Shown here one piece after another: positions 5,589 through 12,114 of a stretch of 12,114 bases of DNA; position 1 is the first letter of the stretch, and every line of letters begins with the position of its first letter. A program made the translations under genes and the position numbers. The stretch is from assembly GCA_021825285.1 (NCBI GenBank), contig JAKAHW010000017.1, positions 1 through 12,114 on the forward strand, read 5' to 3'. The notes beneath the pieces are model-generated. The model saw only the letters and a list, made by a program, of their open reading frames with translations, was not told the DNA's origin and did not search any database. This DNA comes from a bacterium. GTDB lineage: Bacteria > Patescibacteria > Microgenomatia > Levybacterales > GWA1-39-11.

Positions 5589-5873
5589 ATGCAAAAAATT
5601 AACAGCATCCTTACTCAATTTAATCCTGTAGAAGATAAATATATAAGCCGGGAATTCCAGTCATTCGGGATTTACCTCTCAGAAGAACTCAATGACCACA
5701 AACATAAATCCCTTTACATCAAACTTGCAAAGACAGTTCACCGCTCCATTCTTGAAAAAGCTCTTTCATATTGCAAGGACGCAAAAACAACAACCCCAAA
5801 CAAAGGAGCTTTGTTTATGTGGAGGATGAAACAACTGAAAGATCAGCTAAAAGATAATGAAAAGAATAAATAA
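5589..5873 (+). CDS. Small conserved-looking protein of unknown function
   Basis: I do not assign a function. The 94-aa product is soluble, basic toward the C-terminus (KQLKDQLKDNEKNK) and probably all-helical. A central segment, SEELNDHKHKSLYIKLAKTV (about 31-50), continues into a block around EKALSYCKDAK and then ALFMWRMKQLK, which together resemble a short protein often seen in CPR genomes; that is recollection, not a search result. One Cys (in SYCKD), no metal-site pattern. It is the first gene of the plus-strand operon: its last 17 nt overlap the start of the DedA-like gene, so translation is probably coupled. The ATG follows a perfect TATAAT by 12 nt, with no ribosome binding site, which supports this start in a nearly leaderless mRNA. 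Confidence 0.8.
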   Translation: MQKINSILTQFNPVEDKYISREFQSFGIYLSEELNDHKHKSLYIKLAKTVHRSILEKALSYCKDAKTTTPNKGALFMWRMKQLKDQLKDNEKNK

Positions 5874-6399
5874 TCTGTTCACTTTGAAAAGAGTATCCTT
5901 CATTTTAATCTTCGTTTTATCAACCGTTTTAATGCTTCTTCCTGTTTTTTACAAAGTCCAATTCCAACATTTTAAATCGCTTGGACTTTTAGGAATCGGT
6001 CTTATTAATTTTTTTGGAAGCGCCACGGTTTTCCTCCCTTCTCCCGCAATTTTATCTGTGGGCATTGGAGGCACTCTTTACAATCCGCTCTTGGTGGCAT
6101 TTGTGTCTGCTGTCGGCTCCTCTCTTGGCGAAAGCACAGGTTTTTTATTTGGGTACTCGGGGGAAAAAGTAATTGACGACAAAAAACCCGGATTATTTTA
6201 CAAACTTTATCAATTTGTTTTTGAAAAATACGGTGCGTATATTTTAATTTTCATGGCTTTTATTCCCAATCCCCTCTTTGATGCTGTCGGAATTTTTGCG
6301 GGTGTTGCGCAATATCCAATTAAAAAATTCCTTTTATATGTTTTTATTGGACGATTTGCTCGTGATATTATTATTTCGTTCGCATTTTCAAAAATATGA
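5857..6399 (+). CDS. VTT/DedA-like (YqaA-type) membrane protein
   Basis: The 180-aa protein has a short basic N-terminus, membrane segments at about 13-32, 41-60, 63-86, 125-150 (with a re-entrant look) and 155-176, and the VTT-domain hallmarks GSSLGESTGFLFGYSG (87-102) and FIPNPLFDAVGIFAG (135-149). The PNPxFD...AG motif is closer to the YqaA/SNARE-associated branch than to classic DedA. Members of the superfamily act in the cytoplasmic membrane as lipid scramblases or flippases, including undecaprenyl-phosphate recycling; which lipid applies here cannot be told. It overlaps the preceding small gene by 17 nt and the alkyltransferase gene by 4 nt (ATGA). The start has only a weak AAAGAT upstream, consistent with coupling to the gene before. 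Confidence 0.85.
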   Translation: MKRINNLFTLKRVSFILIFVLSTVLMLLPVFYKVQFQHFKSLGLLGIGLINFFGSATVFLPSPAILSVGIGGTLYNPLLVAFVSAVGSSLGESTGFLFGYSGEKVIDDKKPGLFYKLYQFVFEKYGAYILIFMAFIPNPLFDAVGIFAGVAQYPIKKFLLYVFIGRFARDIIISFAFSKI

Positions 6400-6704
6400 G
6401 GCAGGATCTGTACGAAAAGGTCTACGAATTGGTTCGGAAAATCCCTAAGGGAAAGGTAACAACATACGGCGAAATCGCCAAACAGTTAGATATTTCACCT
6501 CGGGTTGTTGGGAACATATTGCACATGAATCCGGACCAAACAAAAACTCCTTGCCACAGAGTCGTTGATAGGAACGGAAGAGTTGCTCCGGGATATGCTT
6601 TCGGCGGCAAAGATATTCAAAAAAAATTACTGGAGGAAGAAGGAGTTTTGTTTAAAGATGCAACTCATGTTAATCTAGAAAAAGCATTGTTTAAATTTAC
6701 ATGA
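6396..6704 (+). CDS. O6-alkylguanine-DNA alkyltransferase-type protein (MGMT catalytic domain)
   Basis: This 102-aa protein is just the DNA-binding/catalytic domain of the Ogt/MGMT family, which moves an alkyl group from O6-alkylguanine in DNA to its own cysteine. PCHRVV (52-57) carries the acceptor Cys53; alkyltransferase-like proteins that only bind lesions have Trp there, so this one should be able to react. KVTTYGEIA (20-28) has the Tyr used in base flipping, and SPRVVGNIL (34-42) has the arginine finger Arg36. The usual N-terminal domain is absent, and the segment after PCHRV (DRNGRVAPGYAFGGK) is close to the standard GGYAGG region. It starts inside the DedA-like stop and ends inside the DUF2207 start, both as ATGA. 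Alternative: a YbaZ/Atl1-like lesion sensor that kept the Cys. Confidence 0.9.
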   Translation: MRQDLYEKVYELVRKIPKGKVTTYGEIAKQLDISPRVVGNILHMNPDQTKTPCHRVVDRNGRVAPGYAFGGKDIQKKLLEEEGVLFKDATHVNLEKALFKFT

Positions 6705-8416
6705 AAAAGATTTTACAAATTATTGTTTTTATCTTGATACTTTTCTCTACCCCGCTTCCTCAAACAATACATGCCCAAACGAATATTCAGGCTCAAGTTT
6801 ATAAAAATACAGCAATTTTTGGTGAACACATACAGTCATTTGATTCCAAAATAAACATTAATAAGGACGGGTCAATTGATGTTGGGGAAACAATTATTTA
6901 TGATTTTTCCAATCTTACCCGCCATGGAATTTTCAGAACTATTCCCTACACCAAAATCTCACCAAATGGTAAAACTCTTGAAATCAGTTTTTCGGATTTT
7001 TCGGTTAAAGATGAATTCGGCAACGATTACAAATTTACAAAAACAACAATCCGCGACAACATCCAGCTCAAAATCGGTGACCCGAATAAAGTAATAACCG
7101 GCCTTCACACTTACGTTATCTCCTATAAGGCAAAAGGCGAAATAGGATATTTTGACAATCATGACGAGCTTTATTGGAATGTGACGGGAAATGAATGGAA
7201 AATTCCAATTGCAAAAGCAACATCTACCATATATCTGCCTGAGAATATTAAAAAAGAGAGTCTTAAAACAAAATGTTTTACGGGTATTTACGGATCGAAG
7301 GACGAAAATTGCTCAATAAGCGTTGATGAAAATTCTATCTCTTTTGCTGCCAATGATTTCCTTCCCGAACAAAATGGGCTAACAGCCCTTGTAGGTTTTC
7401 CCAAAGGAACCATCGCAACTCTCCTCCCGACAGAACGCATACTATTCTTTGACACAATTCTTGGGAAAATCGTCCTCATTTTGATTTTTTTGGGTGTATT
7501 TTTATGGTATGTGTTGCTTCCAGTTTTACTTGGAGTTATTTGGTTTTATAAAGGCCGTGACCCGGATGTCGGAAAACCGGCAAGAGCGTGGTTTGACCCT
7601 CCCAAAACAAAAAATGGGCGGGAACTGACACCTGCTGAAACAGGAGGACTTGTTGATGAAAATGTCGACAACAGAGATGTTTTCTCAACAATTGTAAACC
7701 TTGCTCAACGAGGATACCTAGTAATTGAGGAGAAAACGAAGCAAGATTTTACACTTGTCAAAAAGAAGGAATTTAAAGATGACCCAAAGCTTTTGGATTT
7801 TGAAAAAAAGCTTCTTGAAGGAATCTTTGGAGATGATAAAACTTGCCGCCTTAAAGACAAAGAGCTATACAAAGAAGTTTTTGACGTTAAAAATACGATT
7901 TATAAAAATTTGGTTACGGATGGATTTTTTTCTTCAAACCCTCAAACCATAAGGGCATTTTATTATGTACTTGCTATTTTAGGGCTATCTACGGCAAACG
8001 TTTCTCTTGGAATCACGGCATTTATATTCGGAAGGGTTATGCCAAGAAAAACTTTGTTTGGAGCACAACAGGCAAATATCGGAAAATCTTTGAAAAACTT
8101 CTTGTCTTCACAAGAAAGGCAATTAAAATTCCAAGCCGACAAGCAGATGATGTTTGAAAAATTGCTTCCTTACGCTGTGGCTTTTGGCGTTGAAAAAATT
8201 TGGGCCGAAAGGTTTTCTAAATTTAAATTGCAGCCTCCCGAATGGTATCATGGATATTCAGGCTCCACTTTCAATGCTGTTATTTTTACAAACACTCTTG
8301 CCTCTTCTTATTCAAGCTTTGCTTCAGCTTCCCATCCGCCAACTTCAGGCTCAGGCTTTGGCGGAGGCGGATTTTCCGGTGGCGGTGGAGGCGGCGGTGG
8401 TGGAGGAAGTTGGTAG
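6701..8416 (+). CDS. DUF2207 family membrane protein with glycine-rich C-terminus
   Basis: The 571-aa protein starts with a signal peptide (about 1-25, likely cut after HA). The exported N-terminal domain holds DUF2207 features: RHGIFRTIPY (74-83), YWNVTGNEWKIPI (158-170), and Cys192 and Cys204, which could form a disulfide. A long hydrophobic region at about 248-284 is followed by GRDPDV, the conserved start of the cytosolic part, then ETGGLVDE and VNLAQRGYLVIEE. A second hydrophobic pair lies at about 417-445, then FEKLLPYAVAFGVEKIWAERF (485-505), typical of the family C-terminal helix. The end is Ser/Ala rich, then almost pure Gly to GGSW. DUF2207 proteins are widespread and of unknown role in the envelope. 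ATGA overlap with the alkyltransferase gene. Its TAG stop is 3 bp from the stop of the convergent gene. Confidence 0.92.
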   Translation: MKKILQIIVFILILFSTPLPQTIHAQTNIQAQVYKNTAIFGEHIQSFDSKININKDGSIDVGETIIYDFSNLTRHGIFRTIPYTKISPNGKTLEISFSDFSVKDEFGNDYKFTKTTIRDNIQLKIGDPNKVITGLHTYVISYKAKGEIGYFDNHDELYWNVTGNEWKIPIAKATSTIYLPENIKKESLKTKCFTGIYGSKDENCSISVDENSISFAANDFLPEQNGLTALVGFPKGTIATLLPTERILFFDTILGKIVLILIFLGVFLWYVLLPVLLGVIWFYKGRDPDVGKPARAWFDPPKTKNGRELTPAETGGLVDENVDNRDVFSTIVNLAQRGYLVIEEKTKQDFTLVKKKEFKDDPKLLDFEKKLLEGIFGDDKTCRLKDKELYKEVFDVKNTIYKNLVTDGFFSSNPQTIRAFYYVLAILGLSTANVSLGITAFIFGRVMPRKTLFGAQQANIGKSLKNFLSSQERQLKFQADKQMMFEKLLPYAVAFGVEKIWAERFSKFKLQPPEWYHGYSGSTFNAVIFTNTLASSYSSFASASHPPTSGSGFGGGGFSGGGGGGGGGGSW

Positions 8417-8419
8417 ATT

Positions 8420-8647
8420 TTACTTGTGGTATCTTGATCTTGGATCACCAACCCAATGTGCATTCATTTTTCTTCCAACTCCATCCAATACCTCATGTGT
8501 TAATTTGGTTGGATCTATACTGGAAAATATTGTCTTAAAGGGACCACCGTTCATTCGCCCCTGATCAACCGCTTCCTGATAATAAGCTTTTATTCGAACA
8601 AAACGCTCTTGAGGACTTTCGGGTTTCGGAATTTCAGGGCTACTCAT
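8420..8647 (-). CDS. Small unknown protein coupled to DNA ligase
   Basis: A 75-aa, hydrophilic protein I do not recognise. It begins with a Pro/Glu-rich stretch (SSPEIPKPESPQERF), has a probable helix FVRIKAYYQEAVDQGR (16-31) and ends in basic HWVGDPRSRYHK. There are no Cys residues or membrane segments. Support for its being real is positional: its ATG overlaps the ligase TGA as ATGA, a junction used repeatedly in this window, and the reading frame fills the space down to 3 bp from the DUF2207 stop. The coding strand opposite carries only shadows. It might be an accessory or a last gene of the ligase operon; nothing in the sequence shows a function. Confidence 0.65.
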   Translation of the reverse strand: MSSPEIPKPESPQERFVRIKAYYQEAVDQGRMNGGPFKTIFSSIDPTKLTHEVLDGVGRKMNAHWVGDPRSRYHK

Positions 8648-10422
8648 TTCTTCTGTAGTTTAAATATTTCCTCTATTTCTGTCAGAGTTGTCGCGTCTTC
8701 CGGCTTTTTGTCATCGCGGAAACGTTCCAAACGGGGAAATCTTAACGCATATCCCGGCACATCAACATCAAATGCTGACCCCGACTTTGAAGGCTTCATA
8801 ATTCGTCCTGCTGTATGAACCGGCGAACGCGTCAGCTCATCTGCTTTTATTTCAACAACGATTTCCGGATTTACCCAAACATCAGGCTCAAGCCACTTAT
8901 CAACTTCGTATAAAGCAGGTTTGTGAGATACCTTTATTTTTTCCGAGCGCTTGAATAACTCCTTCCATTCGTCATCCGTAAGTCCGGTCCCTATTTTTGC
9001 GATTGTTTCAAACATATCTTTTTGCGCGTTGTATACACCGATTAAAAATGCGCCCATTCCAAAAGAAGTTCTTTTACCGCGTCCTGCATAATGCCCCATT
9101 ACGACACAATCAACAGTGTCTTCAAGCTTTGATTGGTAGGATCTTTTAAGTTTTATCCAATTCCACCCGCGTGCCCCTGCCTGATATGTTCCGTCAAGTT
9201 TTTTTGCCAAAATACCCTCAAGACCCCGCGAAATAGCATCATCAAAAAAGTTTTCAATTTTCTTTCCGTCATTAAATATTTCTTCTTCTGCAAGATAAAT
9301 TGTTTTGCCTGGATTAATTATTTTTGAAAGAACCTCACGTCTTTTTGTATAGCTTTCAGGAATATAATTTTTTCCGTCCAAATACAAAAGATCAAAAACC
9401 ATAAGCCGCAGGGGGATTTTTCTTGCCATTTCTTCAATGTCATATTTTCTTTTCCGTTGTGCTGTAAGCTGAAAAGGAAGATATTCATTTGTGTCAGGAT
9501 TATACGCAATTGCTTCTCCTTCCAAAACAACATCGGAAGCCTTTATTTGCTCGCGAATTCCCGCCTCAACATCAGGATACATAAAGGTAACTTCTTCAAG
9601 GTTTCGGGTAAACAATTTCACATCTTTTCCATCTTGCCCTGAGTTTGACGAACGGGTGAAGTGAACTTGAAGGCGGAAGCCGTCAAATTTTGGTTCAACC
9701 GCACATTCTCCAATTTTGTCAATAATTTCTTGACCCGATGACAATCTTTCAGCTCTGGCCATTAAAATAGGGGTAAAAACAGAGGGCAAAACTTTTTTCA
9801 AGCCGTCAATTCCGTCTTCTTTTATTTTTTTTCCTATAATTCCAAGGTCAGGCCTTATGTTGTATGCCCTCTCAATTTCAGGACGCAAACTTTTGTCACC
9901 TCTTAACATCCAGGAAAGTGAATCAAGAACCGTCATGTCAGAAAATCCAAGACGAAGTTTTGCAACCGGAATTCTTGATACAAAACGGCAAGACAATGGG
10001 TCAAGATCTTTTAATAATTCCGAAATCATTCCGACTTTTTTCTCAACTGACCCTGCTCCACCTGTTAAAGCGACATTTTTAAGAGTTTCAAAAACCTGCA
10101 AAACGGATAAATCTTTTCCCCGCCCATTGTGAAGTCTTTGTGCAATCTCACCTAAATCCCCAATCTTGCGGAATTCATCTCCCGCTTCTTTTTCAGGAAT
10201 ATTAAATGCCAGAGCAATAGCTTTTAGCATCATCTTGTCTGCCATGCCAAACTCTAACGGAACGAACAAAGGCGCTACTCTACCTTGCAATAAATACATG
10301 ACTTTATCAAAAACATCAGATGGCACTTTTTCAAAAAGTTCTGCCAGAATCAAAATCATGTCATTGCGGGAAGCAGTATTCTCTAATTTTTCTAAATATA
10401 CTGAAAGTTCTTTAAATTTCAT
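8644..10422 (-). CDS. lig: ATP-dependent DNA ligase (archaeal/eukaryotic LigI type)
   Basis: The enzyme seals nicks by forming an enzyme-AMP, then a DNA-adenylate. All nucleotidyltransferase motifs are present in 592 aa: motif I EPKFDGFR with the adenylated Lys245, motif III LEGEAIAY (300-307), IIIa VFDLLYLDG (342-350), IV LEGILAK (401-407) and V NWIKLKRSY (421-429). An N-terminal DNA-binding domain of about 210 residues precedes them (FRKIGDLGEIAQ at 84-95; VAKLRLGFSDMTVLDSL at 153-169), and an OB-fold region follows (VVMGHYAGRGKRTSFGMGAFLIGVY, about 440-464). Length and domain order match archaeal LigB rather than the NAD+-dependent LigA usual in bacteria or the short LigD. It is coupled by ATGA to the genes on both sides. 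LigB-type genes in bacteria are generally thought to come from archaea. No missing motif seen. Confidence 0.95.
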   Translation of the reverse strand: MKFKELSVYLEKLENTASRNDMILILAELFEKVPSDVFDKVMYLLQGRVAPLFVPLEFGMADKMMLKAIALAFNIPEKEAGDEFRKIGDLGEIAQRLHNGRGKDLSVLQVFETLKNVALTGGAGSVEKKVGMISELLKDLDPLSCRFVSRIPVAKLRLGFSDMTVLDSLSWMLRGDKSLRPEIERAYNIRPDLGIIGKKIKEDGIDGLKKVLPSVFTPILMARAERLSSGQEIIDKIGECAVEPKFDGFRLQVHFTRSSNSGQDGKDVKLFTRNLEEVTFMYPDVEAGIREQIKASDVVLEGEAIAYNPDTNEYLPFQLTAQRKRKYDIEEMARKIPLRLMVFDLLYLDGKNYIPESYTKRREVLSKIINPGKTIYLAEEEIFNDGKKIENFFDDAISRGLEGILAKKLDGTYQAGARGWNWIKLKRSYQSKLEDTVDCVVMGHYAGRGKRTSFGMGAFLIGVYNAQKDMFETIAKIGTGLTDDEWKELFKRSEKIKVSHKPALYEVDKWLEPDVWVNPEIVVEIKADELTRSPVHTAGRIMKPSKSGSAFDVDVPGYALRFPRLERFRDDKKPEDATTLTEIEEIFKLQKK

Positions 10423-10940
10423 ACACTAAGATGCATAAGCTTTGATCCTGGAATATCATCTGTCAAAGAAAGGTACTGATTATGTGTCGGGGCAAGATTA
10501 ATTAGATTTCCAAGTGCTTCACTCTTAACAGGATTGAATTCCCCGTCAACAATAGAAATGCGCCAAACAGGATCTGCCGCACCTGTTTTTTCATCTATTA
10601 AACCGACTGGTTGCACGTAGACCTGATAACCTTGTGGCAATTCATCTACTTGTTCGTCTAAAAACGGAAACATTCCAACTAAAAAATGCTGCTTTTCTCT
10701 CCTTTCTTGTAAAGCTTGAGCCTCCTCTGATGTAAGAGGAGGTTTTATGCTTTCGGGAATGAATGCACCAGAATCAATTTTTCCATTTTTTGCTTCATTA
10801 GAAAAATGTACAAAACTATATTCTTTCCCCGAAAATTCCGTAGTGCTGCCTAGGAGCAAAGCATGCTCAAGAGGTGAAAGGTTTAGGGAGGCCGTGGTCT
10901 CTTGTTCTGGTTTCGCTACTCCTAATTTGAATTCAGTCAT
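10419..10940 (-). CDS. Unknown soluble 173-aa protein upstream of DNA ligase
   Basis: I do not recognise a family. The product is acidic-looking, without Cys, membrane segments or signal peptide. It begins MTEFKLGVAKPEQE, has a likely long helix at about 69-84 (LTSEEAQALQERREKQ), then beta-prone segments (YQVYVQPVGLIDEK, 105-118; DPVWRISIVDGEF, 123-135) and a C-terminal stretch ending SKLMHLSV. Its last codon overlaps the ligase start as ATGA, so it is co-translated with the ligase. It starts 32 bp after the Fic stop. AGGTGAT, a good anti-Shine-Dalgarno match, lies 18 nt before the ATG, too far to be the usual site, and no other start exists between them. Association with ligase may be only by operon position. 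Confidence 0.72.
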   Translation of the reverse strand: MTEFKLGVAKPEQETTASLNLSPLEHALLLGSTTEFSGKEYSFVHFSNEAKNGKIDSGAFIPESIKPPLTSEEAQALQERREKQHFLVGMFPFLDEQVDELPQGYQVYVQPVGLIDEKTGAADPVWRISIVDGEFNPVKSEALGNLINLAPTHNQYLSLTDDIPGSKLMHLSV

Positions 10941-10972
10941 ATTATTAGTTTTAATTTAATCACCTAGTTAAT

Positions 10973-12004
10973 TTACGACATTACGTATTTTACGCCTTTT
11001 GTAACTCCTTCTTTTTTAAGTAACCCTTTTTTTACCAAATCCTGCACTTCCCGAAGTACCGTGTCTTCTGAAACCATTGGGAAAAGTGTTTCATATATTT
11101 TGTTTTCTATATATCCTATTTTTTGAATATATTCAATTATTTTAAGCTGCCTTTCGGTCAACATCACTGGACCTCCTAGTTTTTTCTTCAAGTTTGTATC
11201 AATTGAAATGCCTTCAATTTTCTCTTTAATTTTGCCCAATTCCTGCGCAAGACACTCGGTAAAATAAGAAAGCCAATCTGTTTGCTCACCATTTTTGACA
11301 GAAACGCTTTGAAGAGCCTCGTAATAATCTTCAGGATTTTTGTCAAAATACTCTTCGAGTGAGAAAAATTGCCTTATGTCATAGCCTAATTTAAACAAAA
11401 CAAGCATTGATAGAGCGCGCCCTACTCTCCCGTTTCCGTCAAGAAAAGGGTGAATACGGACAAATTCATAATGAACAATTCCGGCTTTTAAAACCGGGTG
11501 AATTTCCTCTTCGTCTTGAATAAAAACCACCAATTCCTTAATCTGCCAAGGGACTTCGACGACTCTCGGAGGACGAAATGACACTTCACCGGTCAAACTA
11601 TTTTTGATTACTACTTCTTTATTGCGGAATTCCCCTACTTTTTCAGGCGGCAAAATTTTATCGACTACAATTTTATGCAAATCTTTAATCGTGTCCTGGT
11701 CAATATTTGCTTTTGTCCTTCGGCCAATAAATTCTAATACCTTTCTATAATTTATTACTTCCTGTACATCCCGCTCACGCGCGACTATTCTTTCCCCATC
11801 CAAAACCTTTTCCACCTGATTAAGACTCAACTCGTTTCCTTCAATATGAGTTCCATAGTGGACGGAACGGACAGCGGCTTCTTCCTGAAATTTTTTCTCC
11901 CAATATGGCAAAAGGGGGGCATTTTCAATAATTTCTTTAGCGGCATCAATTAATCCAATATTCTTGACTATTTTGTTTGTTATAGTGAAGGTAGGATTGT
12001 ACAT
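10973..12004 (-). CDS. Fic family protein (AMP/nucleotide-transferase type) with C-terminal winged helix
   Basis: Fic enzymes usually transfer AMP to a hydroxyl on a target protein. In the 343-aa reading from ATG at 12002-12004, the active-site motif HPFLDGNGRVGR is complete at 185-196 (His185, Asp189, Asn191, two Arg). GTHIEGNELS at about 51-60 is the N-terminal inhibitory-helix region with Glu55 as the regulatory residue, so this is a self-inhibited, class II-like Fic. GEFRNKEVVI (124-133) and PPRVVEVP (about 145-152) fit the Fic core. Residues from about 285 on (LTERQLKIIEYI ... SEDTVLREVQDLVKKGLL) look like a winged-helix DNA-binding domain. Family members tend to start MYNP-x-F-x-ITNK, as here. 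A TTG at 12026-12028 would add 8 residues and sits close to the -10 box, so it cannot be excluded. No antitoxin gene is adjacent. Confidence 0.92.
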   Translation of the reverse strand: MYNPTFTITNKIVKNIGLIDAAKEIIENAPLLPYWEKKFQEEAAVRSVHYGTHIEGNELSLNQVEKVLDGERIVARERDVQEVINYRKVLEFIGRRTKANIDQDTIKDLHKIVVDKILPPEKVGEFRNKEVVIKNSLTGEVSFRPPRVVEVPWQIKELVVFIQDEEEIHPVLKAGIVHYEFVRIHPFLDGNGRVGRALSMLVLFKLGYDIRQFFSLEEYFDKNPEDYYEALQSVSVKNGEQTDWLSYFTECLAQELGKIKEKIEGISIDTNLKKKLGGPVMLTERQLKIIEYIQKIGYIENKIYETLFPMVSEDTVLREVQDLVKKGLLKKEGVTKGVKYVMS

Positions 12005-12017
12005 TTGTTTACCAATT

Positions 12018-12046
12018 TTGAAATCCAAATTCTAATGTAGTATTAT
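12018..12046 (+). promoter_or_regulatory. Promoter of the right-edge gene
   Basis: TTGAAA (12018-12023) and TATTAT (12041-12046) are exactly 17 bp apart, each one base from consensus. The ATG at 12054 comes 7 nt after the -10 box, so transcription would start at or next to the start codon: a leaderless mRNA. Confidence 0.6.
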
Positions 12047-12047
12047 A
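12042..12047 (-). promoter_or_regulatory. -10 box of the fic operon
   Basis: A perfect TATAAT on the minus strand, overlapping the -10 box of the divergent gene by 5 bp. The -35 region (GGTTTT/TGGTTT at 17-18 bp) is weak. Transcription near 12035 gives a leader of about 6 nt to the TTG or 30 nt to the ATG of fic. Confidence 0.5.
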
Positions 12048-12053
12048 TCAGCT

Positions 12054-12114
12054 ATGGCTTCCGAAAAACCAGAAGAACGAAAAAAAGACAGAGTCCACGT
12101 TGAGGTTGTACGAC
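12054..12114 (+). CDS. Unidentified gene, N-terminal fragment (runs off right edge)
   Basis: Twenty codons are visible from ATG at 12054, reading MASEKPEERKKDRVHVEVVR. The start is a highly charged, probably disordered tail (EKPEERKKD) followed by the start of a likely beta strand (VHVEVV). There is no stop before the window edge and a good promoter directly upstream, which is why it is called. The fragment is too short to name a family. It is divergent from fic, and the two promoters share their -10 bases. Confidence 0.55.
   Translation, partial: MASEKPEERKKDRVHVEVVR

Noticed and set aside
8411..8425. Bidirectional terminator between the convergent DUF2207 and small 75-aa genes
   Set aside because: Only 3 bp separate the stops and I see no GC-rich stem with a T-run there.
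8154..8564. Plus-strand reading frames overlapping the end of the DUF2207 gene
   Set aside because: They are frame shadows of the glycine-rich coding end and low-complexity in composition, with no start signal.
1..12114. Recoded UGA (glycine) as in Gracilibacteria or SR1
   Set aside because: TGA ends several genes at the expected length, in ATGA overlaps, and no gene needs read-through.

Overview
The window is AT-rich, compact bacterial chromosome carrying mostly housekeeping and DNA-maintenance genes. Genes are small, often overlap by ATGA or TAATG junctions, and intergenic gaps are at most about 115 bp. UGA is used as a stop codon (for example ends of the ligase gene, the alkyltransferase gene and folA), so the standard bacterial code applies. 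The mix of families (EndoQ-type nuclease, archaeal-type ATP-dependent DNA ligase, archaeal-looking dCTP deaminase-fold protein, DUF2207, small CPR-style hypotheticals) suggests a Candidate Phyla Radiation (Patescibacteria, perhaps Microgenomates-like) bacterium. That placement is an inference from gene content; no rRNA or marker phylogeny is available here.

Layout. Positions 1-77 hold the first 25 codons of a phosphoribosyltransferase-like gene running off the left edge on the minus strand. A four-helix membrane protein (179-613, minus) follows with its own promoter, structured leader and strong Shine-Dalgarno. From 5516 down to 730 on the minus strand lies a tight deoxynucleotide/DNA-uracil cluster: dCTP deaminase/dUTPase-family protein, thymidylate synthase, Nudix hydrolase, DNPH1/2-deoxyribosyltransferase-like protein, HIT hydrolase, dihydrofolate reductase and EndoQ. 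On the plus strand 5589-8416 is a four-gene overlapping operon: a small unknown protein, a VTT/DedA-like membrane protein, an O6-alkylguanine alkyltransferase-type protein and a DUF2207 membrane protein. It converges, with only 3 bp between stops, on a minus-strand set running from 12004 to 8420: Fic protein, unknown 173-aa protein, ATP-dependent DNA ligase, unknown 75-aa protein. At the right edge a new plus-strand gene starts at 12054, divergent from fic.

How the genes may work together. ThyA and DHFR form the thymidylate cycle. The dCTP deaminase-fold protein would normally feed it, but its catalytic residues look replaced. The Nudix, DNPH1-like and HIT proteins look like nucleotide-pool clean-up enzymes, and EndoQ cuts DNA at deaminated bases. 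The cluster therefore pairs making dTMP with removing the uracil and hypoxanthine by-products from pool and genome. The separate ligase and alkyltransferase genes add further repair capacity nearby.

Regulation. Several genes have recognisable sigma70-like promoters whose -10 box sits only 7-20 bp before the start codon and no Shine-Dalgarno, suggesting leaderless or nearly leaderless mRNAs; the dcd-like and thyA genes share TTGATT plus TAGTAT boxes set in a family of short inverted repeats. There is no intergenic stretch over 300 bp, no RNA gene, CRISPR array, insertion sequence or prophage that I can support.
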